In this document: positions 43,001 through 51,315 of the stretch, one piece after another
Position numbering within the stretch: position 1 is the stretch's first letter
Layout: every line of letters starts with the position of its first letter
Made by a program: the position numbers and the translations under genes
Assembly (NCBI RefSeq): GCF_008704205.1
Contig: NZ_VXLC01000017.1
Span: forward strand, 1-64,000
DNA length: 64,000 nt
Reading direction: 5' to 3'
DNA from: Nocardia colli
GTDB taxonomy: Bacteria > Actinomycetota > Actinomycetes > Mycobacteriales > Mycobacteriaceae
The notes under the pieces: model-generated
Seen by the model: only the letters and a program-made list of their open reading frames with translations
Database searches by the model: none
Told to the model about the DNA's origin: nothing

Positions 43001-43039
43001 ATCCAGGCCTACGAGCTGCGCGAAAAGCCGCGCGACTGA
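40001..43039 (+). CDS. infB: Translation initiation factor IF-2
   Basis: This 1012-aa GTPase brings initiator tRNA to the 30S subunit. The IF2_N domain starts [21 protein letters not shown]. It is followed by about 360 residues of Pro/Ala, then Gly/Arg/Pro low-complexity linker. The G domain has GHVDHGKT (517-524), DTPGHEAF and NKID, and the C-terminal C1-C2 domains are present. GTG 40001 is preferred over upstream GTG 39968 because GAGGAG lies 4 bases before it and mycobacterial IF-2 starts there. Confidence 0.96.
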   Translation: [1012 protein letters not shown]

Positions 43040-43050
43040 GTTCTCCGACC

Positions 43051-43087
43051 GCACGTCACGCCGGGCCGTCCGCCCGGCGTGACGTGC
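43051..43087 (+). terminator. 16-bp perfect hairpin after infB
   Basis: GCACGTCACGCCGGGC pairs completely with its complement across the 5-base loop CGTCC, directly downstream of the infB stop. It may attenuate read-through into the DUF503-rbfA genes. Confidence 0.8.
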
Positions 43088-43135
43088 GGGACGAGCTCTC
43101 GAAAGCTCGGGCCTTTTGACCAAAGAGGTGCGTAG

Positions 43136-43426
43136 TTGTTCCTGGGGGCACTCGAGTTCGACCTTCTCCTCGGAGACGTGCACTCACTGAAAGAGAAGCG
43201 TTCGGTGATCCGGCCGATCCTGGCCGAATTGCAGCGCTTCGGCGTGAGTGCCGCCGAGGGCGGCGAACAAGACCGCCATCGTCGCTCACTGCTGGGAGTT
43301 GCCCTGGTCAGTTCCGGTATGGAACACCTGACCGAGGTACTCGACCGTTGTGAGCGGCACGTCGCGGCACGTCCGGAGTTACAGTTGCTGGCAGTGCGCC
43401 GCAGGATCTTCGGACCCGAAGACTAA
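43136..43426 (+). CDS. DUF503 (YlxP-like) protein
   Basis: This 96-aa protein matches the small YlxP/DUF503 family found between infB and rbfA: FLGALEFDLLLGDVHSLKEKRSVIRPI and a C-terminal strand ending ELQLLAVRRRIFG. The function is not established; position suggests ribosome assembly. It uses TTG at 43136 with AGAGGTG upstream. Confidence 0.87.
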   Translation: MFLGALEFDLLLGDVHSLKEKRSVIRPILAELQRFGVSAAEGGEQDRHRRSLLGVALVSSGMEHLTEVLDRCERHVAARPELQLLAVRRRIFGPED

Positions 43427-43450
43427 CTATCTAGTGAGGAAGGTTCAGCC

Positions 43451-43894
43451 ATGGTGGATCAAGCCAGGGCACGCCGACTCGCCAAGCGGATCTCCTCGAT
43501 CGTGGCCACCGCGATCGAGTACGAGATCAAGGATCCGCGGCTGGGTTTCGTGACCATCACCGATGCCAAGGTCACCGGCGATCTGCGCGACGCGACGGTG
43601 TACTACACGGTGCTGGGCGAAACCTTGGACGCCGAACCGGACTATGCCGGCGCTGCGGCGGGCCTGGAGAAGGCCAAGGGGGTACTGCGCTCGAAGGTGG
43701 GCGCGGGCACCGGCGTGAAGTTCACGCCGACCCTGGCGTTCGTGCTCGACAAGGTGCCCGAAGCCGCCAAGGACATGGAAGAGCTGCTGGCACGGGCCAG
43801 GGCCGCGGACGAAGAGGTGGCCAAGGTCGCCGCCAACGCCAGGCACGCCGGCGACGCCGACCCGTACAAGGTCGAACGCGACGACACCGAGTGA
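43451..43894 (+). CDS. rbfA: Ribosome-binding factor A
   Basis: This 147-aa KH-like 30S maturation factor has DQARARRLAKRISSIVATAIE, followed by DPRLGFVTITDAKVTGDLRDA and FTPTLAFVLDKVPE. The last 25 residues form the acidic tail common in actinobacteria. GAGGAAGG lies before ATG 43451. It is followed after 13 bases by the DHH phosphoesterase. Confidence 0.95.
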   Translation: MVDQARARRLAKRISSIVATAIEYEIKDPRLGFVTITDAKVTGDLRDATVYYTVLGETLDAEPDYAGAAAGLEKAKGVLRSKVGAGTGVKFTPTLAFVLDKVPEAAKDMEELLARARAADEEVAKVAANARHAGDADPYKVERDDTE

Positions 43895-43907
43895 CCTGCG
43901 GTAGACG

Positions 43908-44909
43908 ATGACGACAATGCGGGACGCGGTCGACCTCGAATCTGCGGTCGAGGCGTTGAACGCCGCCCGCTCGGTCACCATCGTCTGCCATGTACAACCG
44001 GACGCCGACACCGTCGGCAGTGGTCTCGCGCTCGCGCTGGTCTTGCACCGGCGGGGGATTCCGGTCTGGGTGTCGTTCGCCGAGCCGGCGGAGTTGCCCG
44101 AGTCGATGCGGTCGCTGCCGGGCGTGCACCATCTGGTGCCGCCCGCGGAGGTGCCCGCGTCGGTCGATCTGCTGATCGCGGTCGATTGCGGCAGCGTCGG
44201 GCGGCTCGGCGCGCTCGCCGACCGAATCGCCGGGGCCGCAACGACTTTGGTGATCGATCATCATCGATCCAATGACCGTTTCGGGTCGATCAATCTGGTC
44301 GATGCCGGGGCGGAATCGACGACCAGCCTGATCGTGCGGTTGCTCGATGCGTGGGGTGTGCCGATCGATCTCGAAGTAGCACACTGCCTTTACGCGGGGC
44401 TGGTGACCGATACCGGGTCGTTCCGCTGGGTTCGGCCCGGCACCCACGAGCTGGCCGAGCGGTTGTTGGCCACCGGGATCGACGGCGGCGAGATCGCCAG
44501 GACCTTGCTGGACACCCATCCGTTCGGGTGGTTGACCATGCTGTCCCGCGTGCTCGCGACCGCGCAGCTGGTGCCGGGCGTGCGCGGAGGCATCGGGCTG
44601 GTGTACGCGTTCGTGCGGCTCGACGACATCGCCGAGGTGAGTTCCGAAGAGGCGGAGAGCGTCATCGACATCGTCCGCACGACGTCCGAAGCCGGAATCG
44701 CCGCGGTATTCAAGGAATCCGGGATCGGCACCGATCGATGGACGGTGTCGTTGCGTGCGCGCGACAGTCGGCCCGGCGCGGATGACGGAGTGGACGTTGC
44801 CGAGGTAGCGACGGCGCTCGGGGGCGGTGGGCATCGCTTTGCCGCTGGCTACACGGCGTACGGGGCTGCCGACGACCTGGTTGCCACCTTGCTCGCCGCC
44901 TTGGGCTGA
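43908..44909 (+). CDS. DHH-family phosphoesterase (NrnA-like oligoribonuclease/pAp phosphatase)
   Basis: This 333-aa protein has the DHH motif set: HVQPDADTVGSGLAL near residue 26, VDCGS near 90, VIDHHRSNDRFG near 117, and the DHHA1 C-terminal GGGGHRFAAGY. It probably degrades nanoRNA or linear dinucleotides and dephosphorylates pAp, as NrnA does. It matches the Rv2837c position after rbfA. The last two thirds use fewer GC-ending codons than neighbours. Confidence 0.92.
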   Translation: MTTMRDAVDLESAVEALNAARSVTIVCHVQPDADTVGSGLALALVLHRRGIPVWVSFAEPAELPESMRSLPGVHHLVPPAEVPASVDLLIAVDCGSVGRLGALADRIAGAATTLVIDHHRSNDRFGSINLVDAGAESTTSLIVRLLDAWGVPIDLEVAHCLYAGLVTDTGSFRWVRPGTHELAERLLATGIDGGEIARTLLDTHPFGWLTMLSRVLATAQLVPGVRGGIGLVYAFVRLDDIAEVSSEEAESVIDIVRTTSEAGIAAVFKESGIGTDRWTVSLRARDSRPGADDGVDVAEVATALGGGGHRFAAGYTAYGAADDLVATLLAALG

Positions 44910-45254
44910 GCGCTGTCGGTCGTCGCCGCGCAGTGCCCTACGCATCCAGTCGTTGCCTCATGCGGGGTTAGCGCTGAGGGGTCAGGTATCTCGTACAACC
45001 GGTCCTGGACTGCTCGATCGGTGCTCCGCGGTCGACTGAAGCCGATGGCATATTGCTGCCGCGTCGCGCTGTTTATTTGGTGTGCGAGCAGTGACGGGGT
45101 GTGTGAAGGCGCTGGTCTGTCGGTGCCTCGTGGCAGGGTAACGGGAGTAGTTGCCGCGCCGGGTGGCGGTGCCAGGCACGTTGCCGAGTATGCGGGTGCC
45201 GCGATTCGATCGGGCTGTCCGGTGCGCTGGATGCGTTGTGGTGAGGGAGGTTTC
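44910..45254. other. Intergenic region before MATE exporter
   Basis: This stretch of about 345 bases has lower codon regularity on both strands and no hairpin of note. I see no RNA gene. The only useful signal is GGGAGG directly before the exporter start at 45255. Confidence 0.4.
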
Positions 45255-46673
45255 ATGAGTGGCGAGTCGCCGACCGAGGGTGACCCGGCGGAGGGTGCGG
45301 CGCCGTCGACGGTTGCCACCGGGGCGATGGTCGACCCGGCGGCGGAGGTCGGGCCGGGGCGGATACTGCGGATCGCGGTGCCGACGCTCGGTGTGCTCGT
45401 CGCGGAGCCGATCTATCTGCTGTTCGATCTCGCGGTGGTCGGGCGGCTCGGGGCGCTCGCGCTGGCCGGGCTCGCGGTGGGCGGATTGATTCTGGCGCAG
45501 ACCAGCTCGCAGCTGACCTTCCTGTCCTACGGCACCACCGCGCGGGCCGCGCGCAAGCACGGTGCGGGTGATGAGCGCGGCGCGGTGGCCGAGGGGGTGC
45601 AGGCGACCTGGCTGGCCATCTCGGTCGGTGTATTGATCCTGGTGCTGGTTCAGGTCTTCGCGGTGCCGTTGACCGGTGCGATCGCCGGCGGTGGGGAGAT
45701 CGCCGACGAGGCGCTGGAATGGGTGCGGATCGCGCTGTTCGGGGTGCCGTTGATCCTGATCTCCATGGCGGGCAACGGGTGGTTGCGCGGGGTGCAGGAG
45801 ACTCGTCGTCCGCTCATCTATGTTGTTGCCGGGCTGATTGTTTCGGGTGTGCTGTGTCCGGTGCTGGTGCACGGGTTGCTCGGTGCGCCGCGGATGGAGC
45901 TACCCGGTTCCGCCGTCGCGAACGTGGCGGGCCAGCTGGTGATGGCCGGGTTGTTCCTGAATGCGCTTGTCCGGGAGCGGGTTTCGCTTGCGCCGCAGTG
46001 GCTGGTGATGCGCGCCCAGCTGGTCCTCGGGCGGGACCTGATCGTGCGCAGCCTCGCCTTCCAGGCGTGCTTCGTCTCGGCCGCCGCGGTCGCCGCCCGG
46101 TTCGGCGCGGCCTCGGTCGCCGCGCATCAGCTGGTGCTGCAATTGTGGAATTTCCTTGCGCTGGCCCTGGATTCACTGGCCATCGCCGCGCAAACCCTGG
46201 TCGGTGCCGCGCTAGGCGCGGGCGATGCACCAGGTGCCCGCGCGCTGGCCAAGCGGGTCACCGGCTGGTCGGAAATCTTCGCCCTCGGCCTCGCCGCGTG
46301 CTTCGCCGCAGGCGCCGGTTTGATCCCGAGGCTGTTCACCGACGACCCCGCCGTGCTGGACCGCACGCACGTCACCTGGTGGTTCTTCGTCTGCATCATC
46401 CCGGTCGCCGGCGTCGTCTTCGCCCTCGACGGGGTTCTGCTCGGCGCGGGCGATGCCGCCTACCTGCGCACCACCACGCTCGGCTCGGCCCTGCTCGGGT
46501 TCCTCCCCGCGATCTGGCTGTCGCTGGCCTTCGACTGGGGGATCGCCGGAATCTGGTCCGGCCTGGTCGCTTTCATGGTGCTGCGCCTGGTCGCCGTGTC
46601 CTGGCGGGCCTGGTCCGGCCGTTGGGCGCAGATCGGCGCCGAGGTTCCGGGGCCGGTCAAGGCCGTCGGATGA
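45255..46673 (+). CDS. dinF: MATE-family efflux transporter (DinF-like)
   Basis: This 472-aa protein has 12 predicted membrane helices in two MATE repeats: ILRIAVPTLGVLVAEPIYLLFD and, in the second half, FQACFVSAAAVAARFGAASVA. It exports cationic or toxic compounds using Na+ or H+. It matches the dinF (Rv2836c) position. The ATG at 45255 has GGGAGG 5 bases upstream; the open frame extends upstream but shows no homology-like sequence. Confidence 0.88.
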   Translation: MSGESPTEGDPAEGAAPSTVATGAMVDPAAEVGPGRILRIAVPTLGVLVAEPIYLLFDLAVVGRLGALALAGLAVGGLILAQTSSQLTFLSYGTTARAARKHGAGDERGAVAEGVQATWLAISVGVLILVLVQVFAVPLTGAIAGGGEIADEALEWVRIALFGVPLILISMAGNGWLRGVQETRRPLIYVVAGLIVSGVLCPVLVHGLLGAPRMELPGSAVANVAGQLVMAGLFLNALVRERVSLAPQWLVMRAQLVLGRDLIVRSLAFQACFVSAAAVAARFGAASVAAHQLVLQLWNFLALALDSLAIAAQTLVGAALGAGDAPGARALAKRVTGWSEIFALGLAACFAAGAGLIPRLFTDDPAVLDRTHVTWWFFVCIIPVAGVVFALDGVLLGAGDAAYLRTTTLGSALLGFLPAIWLSLAFDWGIAGIWSGLVAFMVLRLVAVSWRAWSGRWAQIGAEVPGPVKAVG

Positions 46674-46678
46674 CGAGG

Positions 46679-47116
46679 TCAGCTGTTGGTCAGGAAGCAG
46701 GCGTCGTTCGGCAGTTGCTCCACCAAGCCGACAGGCACCGTCACCTTGGCGCAGGCCAGCGTCGGGTACGAGCTCGGCGTATCGGAATCGGCGGGGAAGT
46801 CGGCGCAGTAGGTCAGGGCCAGATGCTCGCCCTCGGCCAGCCGGCGGGTCAGCGTGAAGTCGGCCGGCGCGGGCTGCCTGGGGGACAGCGTGTTCTGCGC
46901 CGGATTGCCGTCGACCAGCAGCGTGCACTGCACGGTGCCGCCGGCGAGGTCGGTGCTGATCCGGGTCGGCGTCGCGGTCAAGGTCTCCCCGGCGACCTGC
47001 AATGTCGCGCTGCTCGGCGGACTGATGGTTGCCCCGGCGAGACCTGGAATGGCGAAGCCGGCTGCCGCAGCCGATGATGCCACGACAATCCCTCGGAAAG
47101 TGTTGCGTGCGATCAT
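46679..47116 (-). CDS. Small secreted protein, unknown function
   Basis: This 145-aa protein has a signal peptide (MIARNTFRGIVVASSAAAAG, cleavage near AGA-TI). A mature beta-rich domain of about 115 residues has four cysteines (QCTLLV, TYCADF, LACAKV, DACFLT) likely forming two disulfides. I do not recognise the family. It converges with the MATE gene, with 5 bases between stops. Confidence 0.7.
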   Translation of the reverse strand: MIARNTFRGIVVASSAAAAGFAIPGLAGATISPPSSATLQVAGETLTATPTRISTDLAGGTVQCTLLVDGNPAQNTLSPRQPAPADFTLTRRLAEGEHLALTYCADFPADSDTPSSYPTLACAKVTVPVGLVEQLPNDACFLTNS

Positions 47117-47311
47117 GTTCGGTCAACCTACCGGGTCGCGCGCGCAGATCCACCGGGTTGCGGGTTCCGAGATAATTGCCTCATTTCGGTTTGGGCGCGC
47201 GCCCGAGGGGTTCCTCATGCGTAGCGCACATTGCGTGCGAACGCCCCCGGGTGTTCCTTTCCCGGCGGGGTGCCGGGCGCGAACCGGCTCGAGTGTGCCA
47301 AGGTAGGTGTG

Positions 47312-48268
47312 GTGATACCCAAGTTGATGGCGGTGAGCGACATTCACGTCGGGCACCAGGGGAATCGGCCGGTGGTCGAGCAGATTCATGCCGACTCACC
47401 GGAGGACTGGCTGATCGTGGCCGGGGACGTGGGGGAGAAGACCGACGACGTCCGGTGGGCGCTGGAGCTGCTGCGCGGCCGGTTCGCCAAGGTGATCTGG
47501 GTGCCCGGCAATCACGAGCTGTGGACGACGGCGAAGGACCCGGTGCAGATGACCGGTGTCGCACGCTACGACTACCTCGTATCGATCTGCCGCGACCTGG
47601 ACGTGCTGACCCCGGAGGACCCGTTCCCGGTCTGGGAAGGCGCGGGCGCCGAACAGTACGGCGGCCCGGTGACGCTGGCGCCGATGTTCCTGCTCTACGA
47701 CTATTCGTTCCTGCCGAAGGGCGCCACCACCAAGGCGGAGGGGCTCGCCATCGCGCGGGACCGCAACGTGGTGGCCACCGACGAATACCTGCTCTCCCCG
47801 GATCCGTACCTGACCAGGGATGCCTGGTGCCACGCCCGCGTGCAGGTCACCCAGCGCAAGCTGGACGCGCTGCCCGAGGGCACGCCGATCGTGATGATCA
47901 ACCACTTCCCGATGGTCCGGCAGCCTACCGACGTGCTGTTCTACCCGGAGTTCGCGCTCTGGTGCGGCACCGAACTGACCGCCGACTGGCACACCCGCTA
48001 CAACGTGGTCTGCTCCGTCTACGGCCACCTGCACATCCCGCGCACCTCCACCTACGACGGCGTCCGCTTCGAAGAGGTGTCCCTCGGCTACCCCCGCGAA
48101 TGGCAGCGCCGCGGCCTCCCCGAACGCCTCCTCCGCCAAATCCTCCCCGCCCCGGTCTACCCGCCCGGCTCACTCAACGAGTGGGGCGGCCACTTCCAGG
48201 TGACCCCGGAAATGAAGGCCGCCGCCGAGGAAATGCGCGCCAAAGCCGAGCGCCGCCGAGGCGTCTGA
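47312..48268 (+). CDS. Calcineurin-like metallophosphoesterase
   Basis: This phosphoesterase of about 318 aa has dinuclear metal motifs DIHVGH, GDVGEK, GNHE (WVPGNHELW) and a C-terminal GHLHIPR. It matches Rv2795c, which also precedes pptT and truB. Rv2795c has been proposed to oppose PptT by removing phosphopantetheine from carrier proteins, so the present gene may do the same. GTG 47312 or 47309 are the likely starts; ATG 47327 is also possible. Confidence 0.9.
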   Translation: MIPKLMAVSDIHVGHQGNRPVVEQIHADSPEDWLIVAGDVGEKTDDVRWALELLRGRFAKVIWVPGNHELWTTAKDPVQMTGVARYDYLVSICRDLDVLTPEDPFPVWEGAGAEQYGGPVTLAPMFLLYDYSFLPKGATTKAEGLAIARDRNVVATDEYLLSPDPYLTRDAWCHARVQVTQRKLDALPEGTPIVMINHFPMVRQPTDVLFYPEFALWCGTELTADWHTRYNVVCSVYGHLHIPRTSTYDGVRFEEVSLGYPREWQRRGLPERLLRQILPAPVYPPGSLNEWGGHFQVTPEMKAAAEEMRAKAERRRGV

Positions 48269-48305
48269 CCGAGCCCGCGGCTGCGATCTTCGTGTGCGGC
48301 TCGTC

Positions 48306-48311
48306 TAGGCT
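48306..48311 (+). promoter_or_regulatory. Leaderless -10 box TAGGCT for pptT
   Basis: TAGGCT lies 8 bases before ATG 48320, favouring that start over the two GTG codons in between. Confidence 0.5.
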
Positions 48312-48319
48312 CGGTGGTG

Positions 48320-48988
48320 ATGATCGAGACAATTTTGCCCGCGGGTGTCGCGTCGGCTGAGCTGCTGGAGTATCCGGAGGACCTGAAGGCGCATCCGGCG
48401 GAGGAGCATCTCATCGCGAAGGCGGTGGAGAAGCGTCGCCGGGACTTCATCGGTGCCCGGCATTGCGCGCGGTTGGCGCTGGCCGAGCTCGGTGAGCCGC
48501 CAGTCGCGATCGGCAAGGGCGAGCGGGGCGCGCCGATCTGGCCGCGCGGCATCGTCGGCAGCATGACGCACTGCGACGGCTATCGGGCCGCGGCGCTAGC
48601 GCACAAGCTGCGCTTCCGCTCGGTCGGCATCGATGCCGAGCCGCACGCGACGCTGCCCGAGGGCATCCTCGATTCGGTGAGCTTGCCGCCGGAGCGGGAG
48701 TGGTTGCAGGCCACCGGTTCCGCGCTGCACCTGGATCGGCTGCTGTTCTGCGCCAAGGAGGCGACCTACAAGGCGTGGTTCCCGCTGACCTCGCGCTGGC
48801 TCGGCTTCGAGGACGCGCACATCACCTTCGACATCCAGGACAGCACCGGCGATTCCGGCCACGGCACGTTCCACAGCGAGCTGCTGGTGCCGGGCCAGAC
48901 CAATGACGGTGGGGTGCCGTTGCTGTCGTTCGACGGCCGGTGGCTGATCGCCGACGGGTTCATCCTCACCGCGATCGTGCACGGCTGA
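48320..48988 (+). CDS. pptT: 4'-phosphopantetheinyl transferase
   Basis: This 222-aa Sfp-type transferase activates acyl- and peptidyl-carrier proteins of polyketide, mycolate and siderophore synthesis. Visible motifs are RRRDFIGARHCARLAL, GSMTHCDGY, SVGIDAEPH (Mg-binding Asp) and FCAKEATYKAWF. The start is ATG 48320. Its stop overlaps the truB start by one base, so the two are coupled. Confidence 0.94.
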   Translation: MIETILPAGVASAELLEYPEDLKAHPAEEHLIAKAVEKRRRDFIGARHCARLALAELGEPPVAIGKGERGAPIWPRGIVGSMTHCDGYRAAALAHKLRFRSVGIDAEPHATLPEGILDSVSLPPEREWLQATGSALHLDRLLFCAKEATYKAWFPLTSRWLGFEDAHITFDIQDSTGDSGHGTFHSELLVPGQTNDGGVPLLSFDGRWLIADGFILTAIVHG

Positions 48989-49893
48989 TGGACGGTCTCG
49001 GCGGGCTGCTGATCGTCGACAAGGACAGCGGCCTCACCAGTCACGACGTGGTCGCGCGCTGCCGGAAGCTGTTGCGCACCAAGAAGGTCGGGCACGCGGG
49101 CACCCTCGACCCGATGGCGACCGGCGTGCTCGTGCTCGGCGTGGAACGGGCCACCAAGCTGCTCGGCCTGCTCACCCTCACCACCAAGGCCTACACCGCG
49201 ACCATCCGCCTCGGCCAGGCCACCAGCACCGACGACGCCGAGGGCGAGGTGCTCTCGACCACCCCCGCCCTGCACCTCACCGACGACGAGATCGCCACGC
49301 AGACAACAAAACTCACCGGCGACATCGACCAGGTCCCGGCCACCGTCAGCGCGATCAAGGTGAACGGCGAACGCGCCTACGCCCGCCACCGCGCCGGCGA
49401 AGAGGTCCAGCTGGCCGCGCGCCCGGTCACGGTGTCCCGCTTCGACATCCTGACCCGCCGCGACGTCCCGGACGGCGAATTCGTCGACCTCGACGTGGTA
49501 GTCGAATGCACCTCCGGCACCTACGTCCGCGCCCTGGCCCGCGACCTCGGCGCCGCGCTCGGCGTCGGTGGCCACCTCACCGCATTGCGCCGCACCCGAG
49601 TCGGCCCGTTCACCCTCGAACACGCCCGCACCCTGGGCGAATTGGCCGAAGCCGCCGAATCCGACACCGCCCTCCTCAGCCTCGACATGGACGCGGCGGT
49701 CCGAACCGCCTTCCCGCACCGCGAAATAGACGAATCCCAGGTAGACGACCTACGCAACGGCCGCTGGCTGGCCCCCATCGGCCTCCCCGGCGTCTACGCC
49801 GCCCTCGCCCCCGACGGCCGAGCCATAGCGCTCCTCCAAGAAAGCGGCAAGCGCGCCGCCTCGGTCATGGTCGTCCGCCCGTCAAACCTGTAG
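48988..49893 (+). CDS. truB: tRNA pseudouridine-55 synthase
   Basis: This 301-aa enzyme makes pseudouridine 55 in the T loop of tRNAs. The catalytic Asp41 is in GHAGTLDPMATGVL, followed by KAYTATIRLG and the C-terminal PUA-like region ending ASVMVVRPSNL. Its substrate element is the T-loop structure that the RNAs at 30062-30358 also display. A decayed copy of its last codons follows at 49997-50064. Confidence 0.95.
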   Translation: MDGLGGLLIVDKDSGLTSHDVVARCRKLLRTKKVGHAGTLDPMATGVLVLGVERATKLLGLLTLTTKAYTATIRLGQATSTDDAEGEVLSTTPALHLTDDEIATQTTKLTGDIDQVPATVSAIKVNGERAYARHRAGEEVQLAARPVTVSRFDILTRRDVPDGEFVDLDVVVECTSGTYVRALARDLGAALGVGGHLTALRRTRVGPFTLEHARTLGELAEAAESDTALLSLDMDAAVRTAFPHREIDESQVDDLRNGRWLAPIGLPGVYAALAPDGRAIALLQESGKRAASVMVVRPSNL

Positions 49894-50064
49894 GCCGTAG
49901 GGTTCGGCGGGACGGAAAGCGCTACAGCACAACGAGTTACCTGCCCAGGGTCTGCGCTGTGCTGGCATGGATGTTCGTGTCGTCGTGCTCAGGATCGTGG
50001 TAAGCGCGTCGCCTCCGTGATGGTCGTCCGCCGGTCGAACCTGTAAGTCGCAAATGTTCGGCGG
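49846..50064 (+). repeat. Duplicated truB 3' end (direct repeat, two 68-base copies)
   Basis: Bases 49846-49913 (last 15 truB codons, stop and 20 bases beyond) recur at 49997-50064 with roughly 80 percent identity. The second copy still reads GKRVASVMVVRRSNL then TAA. The copies are 151 bases apart. Confidence 0.75.
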
Positions 50065-50122
50065 GCGTGAGTCCCTGCCGGCCTTGCGCTCGGGCATGCG
50101 GGCGGGTCGGACAAAGCGGTAT

Positions 50123-50731
50123 CTACTGCGGTGTGGCGCTCGGTGGGAAGTCGGGGCCGAGGACGGGGTGTAGGGCGCCGAGTAGTGAGCCGATGGTGAT
50201 GTCGAGGAGTTCGGCGCGTGAATAGTGGTGGTTTTCCAGCCATTCGACGGTCAGTACGCGGACGAAGGTGAGCCAGCTCAGGAGGATCGAGGAGACTTGG
50301 GTTCGGAGGGTTCCTTCGAGGCCTAGGGCGTCGAGGAGTCGGCGGCGGAGTTCGCCGAGTTCGCCGGCGATGATGGCTTGGATGGTGGGATCGCCGGCGA
50401 GGACTCGGTTCGCTGCCAGCACGCTGTTGGCGTTTGCCTCGAAGTAGTCGAAGTGGGTGTCCAGTCCGGCGGTCAGTTGCTCGGCGAGCGGCTTGCCGTT
50501 GTCGAGCGGGGTGGCGATCAGCAGCTGTTCTGCTGCCTGCTCGTATACCCCGGCGAACAGGTCGCGCTTGCTCGGGAAATGGCGGTAGAGCAGGGCCCGT
50601 GATACGCCTGCGGCTGCTGCGACGTCCTCCATCAGTACCGCGTCGTATGCACGCTCGGCGAACAGTCGCGCGCCTGCCTCCAGCAGCACCCGGCGGCGCT
50701 CGTCGGGGGATAGGCGTCGGCGAGTGCTCAT
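50123..50731 (-). CDS. TetR-family transcriptional regulator
   Basis: This 202-aa repressor has the N-terminal HTH DERRRVLLEAGARLFAERAYDA and VAAAAGVSRALLYRHFPSKRDLF. The C-terminal ligand domain is unassigned. It is divergent from a DUF4345 membrane gene. A 55-base palindrome between them (50743-50797) overlaps candidate -35 boxes for both directions and is the probable operator. Autorepression is therefore likely. Confidence 0.9.
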   Translation of the reverse strand: MSTRRRLSPDERRRVLLEAGARLFAERAYDAVLMEDVAAAAGVSRALLYRHFPSKRDLFAGVYEQAAEQLLIATPLDNGKPLAEQLTAGLDTHFDYFEANANSVLAANRVLAGDPTIQAIIAGELGELRRRLLDALGLEGTLRTQVSSILLSWLTFVRVLTVEWLENHHYSRAELLDITIGSLLGALHPVLGPDFPPSATPQ

Positions 50732-50742
50732 TCCGAAACTCT

Positions 50743-50797
50743 AGTTGACGTCTGTCTACTAAGCGTCGTAGGGTCATTTAGTAGACAACCGTCAACT
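50743..50797. promoter_or_regulatory. TetR operator palindrome with divergent promoters
   Basis: AGTTGACG-TC-TGTCTACTAA on the left is mirrored by TTTAGTAGACA-AC-CGTCAACT on the right, with two mismatched central positions per arm and a 14-base spacer. TTGACG elements occur on both strands at the outer ends. On the plus strand TTGACG (50745-50750) is followed after 18 bases by TAGGGT. Confidence 0.7.
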
Positions 50798-50873
50798 TGC
50801 CTGCGGCCGGTGGTTCGAGTGGGAAACCCGCTGCCCGCCAGCATGATTCGTCGCACACCTGCGGAGGAATACC

Positions 50874-51287
50874 ATGGCAACCGCACTCAGATGGCTCTCC
50901 CTGGTCATGGGTGTCGCCTGCGTCGGGATCGGCATCTTTCACCTGGCGGCCGGCATTGACGGCATCCCGGACATGGGCTCGTCCGGCGTCACCGCCGACA
51001 GTCAGACCCGGTTCTTCGGCGCCATCTTCCTCGGCTACGGCGTGGTCTGGATCTGGGCCGCCCGCCAGACCCCGATCCCCGCGACCGTCATCCGCTGGCT
51101 CGCGGGCATCTTCCTGCTCGGCGCCGTCGGCCGCTTCATCTCGGTGGCCGTCTACGGCTGGCCGCACTGGTTCCAGATCGTCCTCACCGCCCTCGAGGTC
51201 GCCCTCCCGCCGATCTACCTTTGGCTCGCCACCGCCGACGAAAAACGCACCGCCACAACAACGGCCGCGACCCCGACCTTCGCCTGA
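50874..51287 (+). CDS. DUF4345-type small membrane protein
   Basis: This 137-aa protein has four hydrophobic helices: WLSLVMGVACVGIGIFHLA, FFGAIFLGYGVVWIWA, IRWLAGIFLLGAVGRF and QIVLTALEVALPPIYLWLA. The function is unknown. GGAGG (GCGGAGGAATACC) precedes ATG 50874. It shares the operator region with the divergent TetR gene and is probably its main target. Confidence 0.82.
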   Translation: MATALRWLSLVMGVACVGIGIFHLAAGIDGIPDMGSSGVTADSQTRFFGAIFLGYGVVWIWAARQTPIPATVIRWLAGIFLLGAVGRFISVAVYGWPHWFQIVLTALEVALPPIYLWLATADEKRTATTTAATPTFA

Positions 51288-51315
51288 TCCGAACCGGCGG
51301 GACAAGCGGCACCGT

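Noticed and set aside
45021..45254. N-terminal extension of the MATE gene
   Set aside because: The extra 78 residues are Cys/Arg-rich and not membrane-like, while GGGAGG sits 5 bases before ATG 45255.
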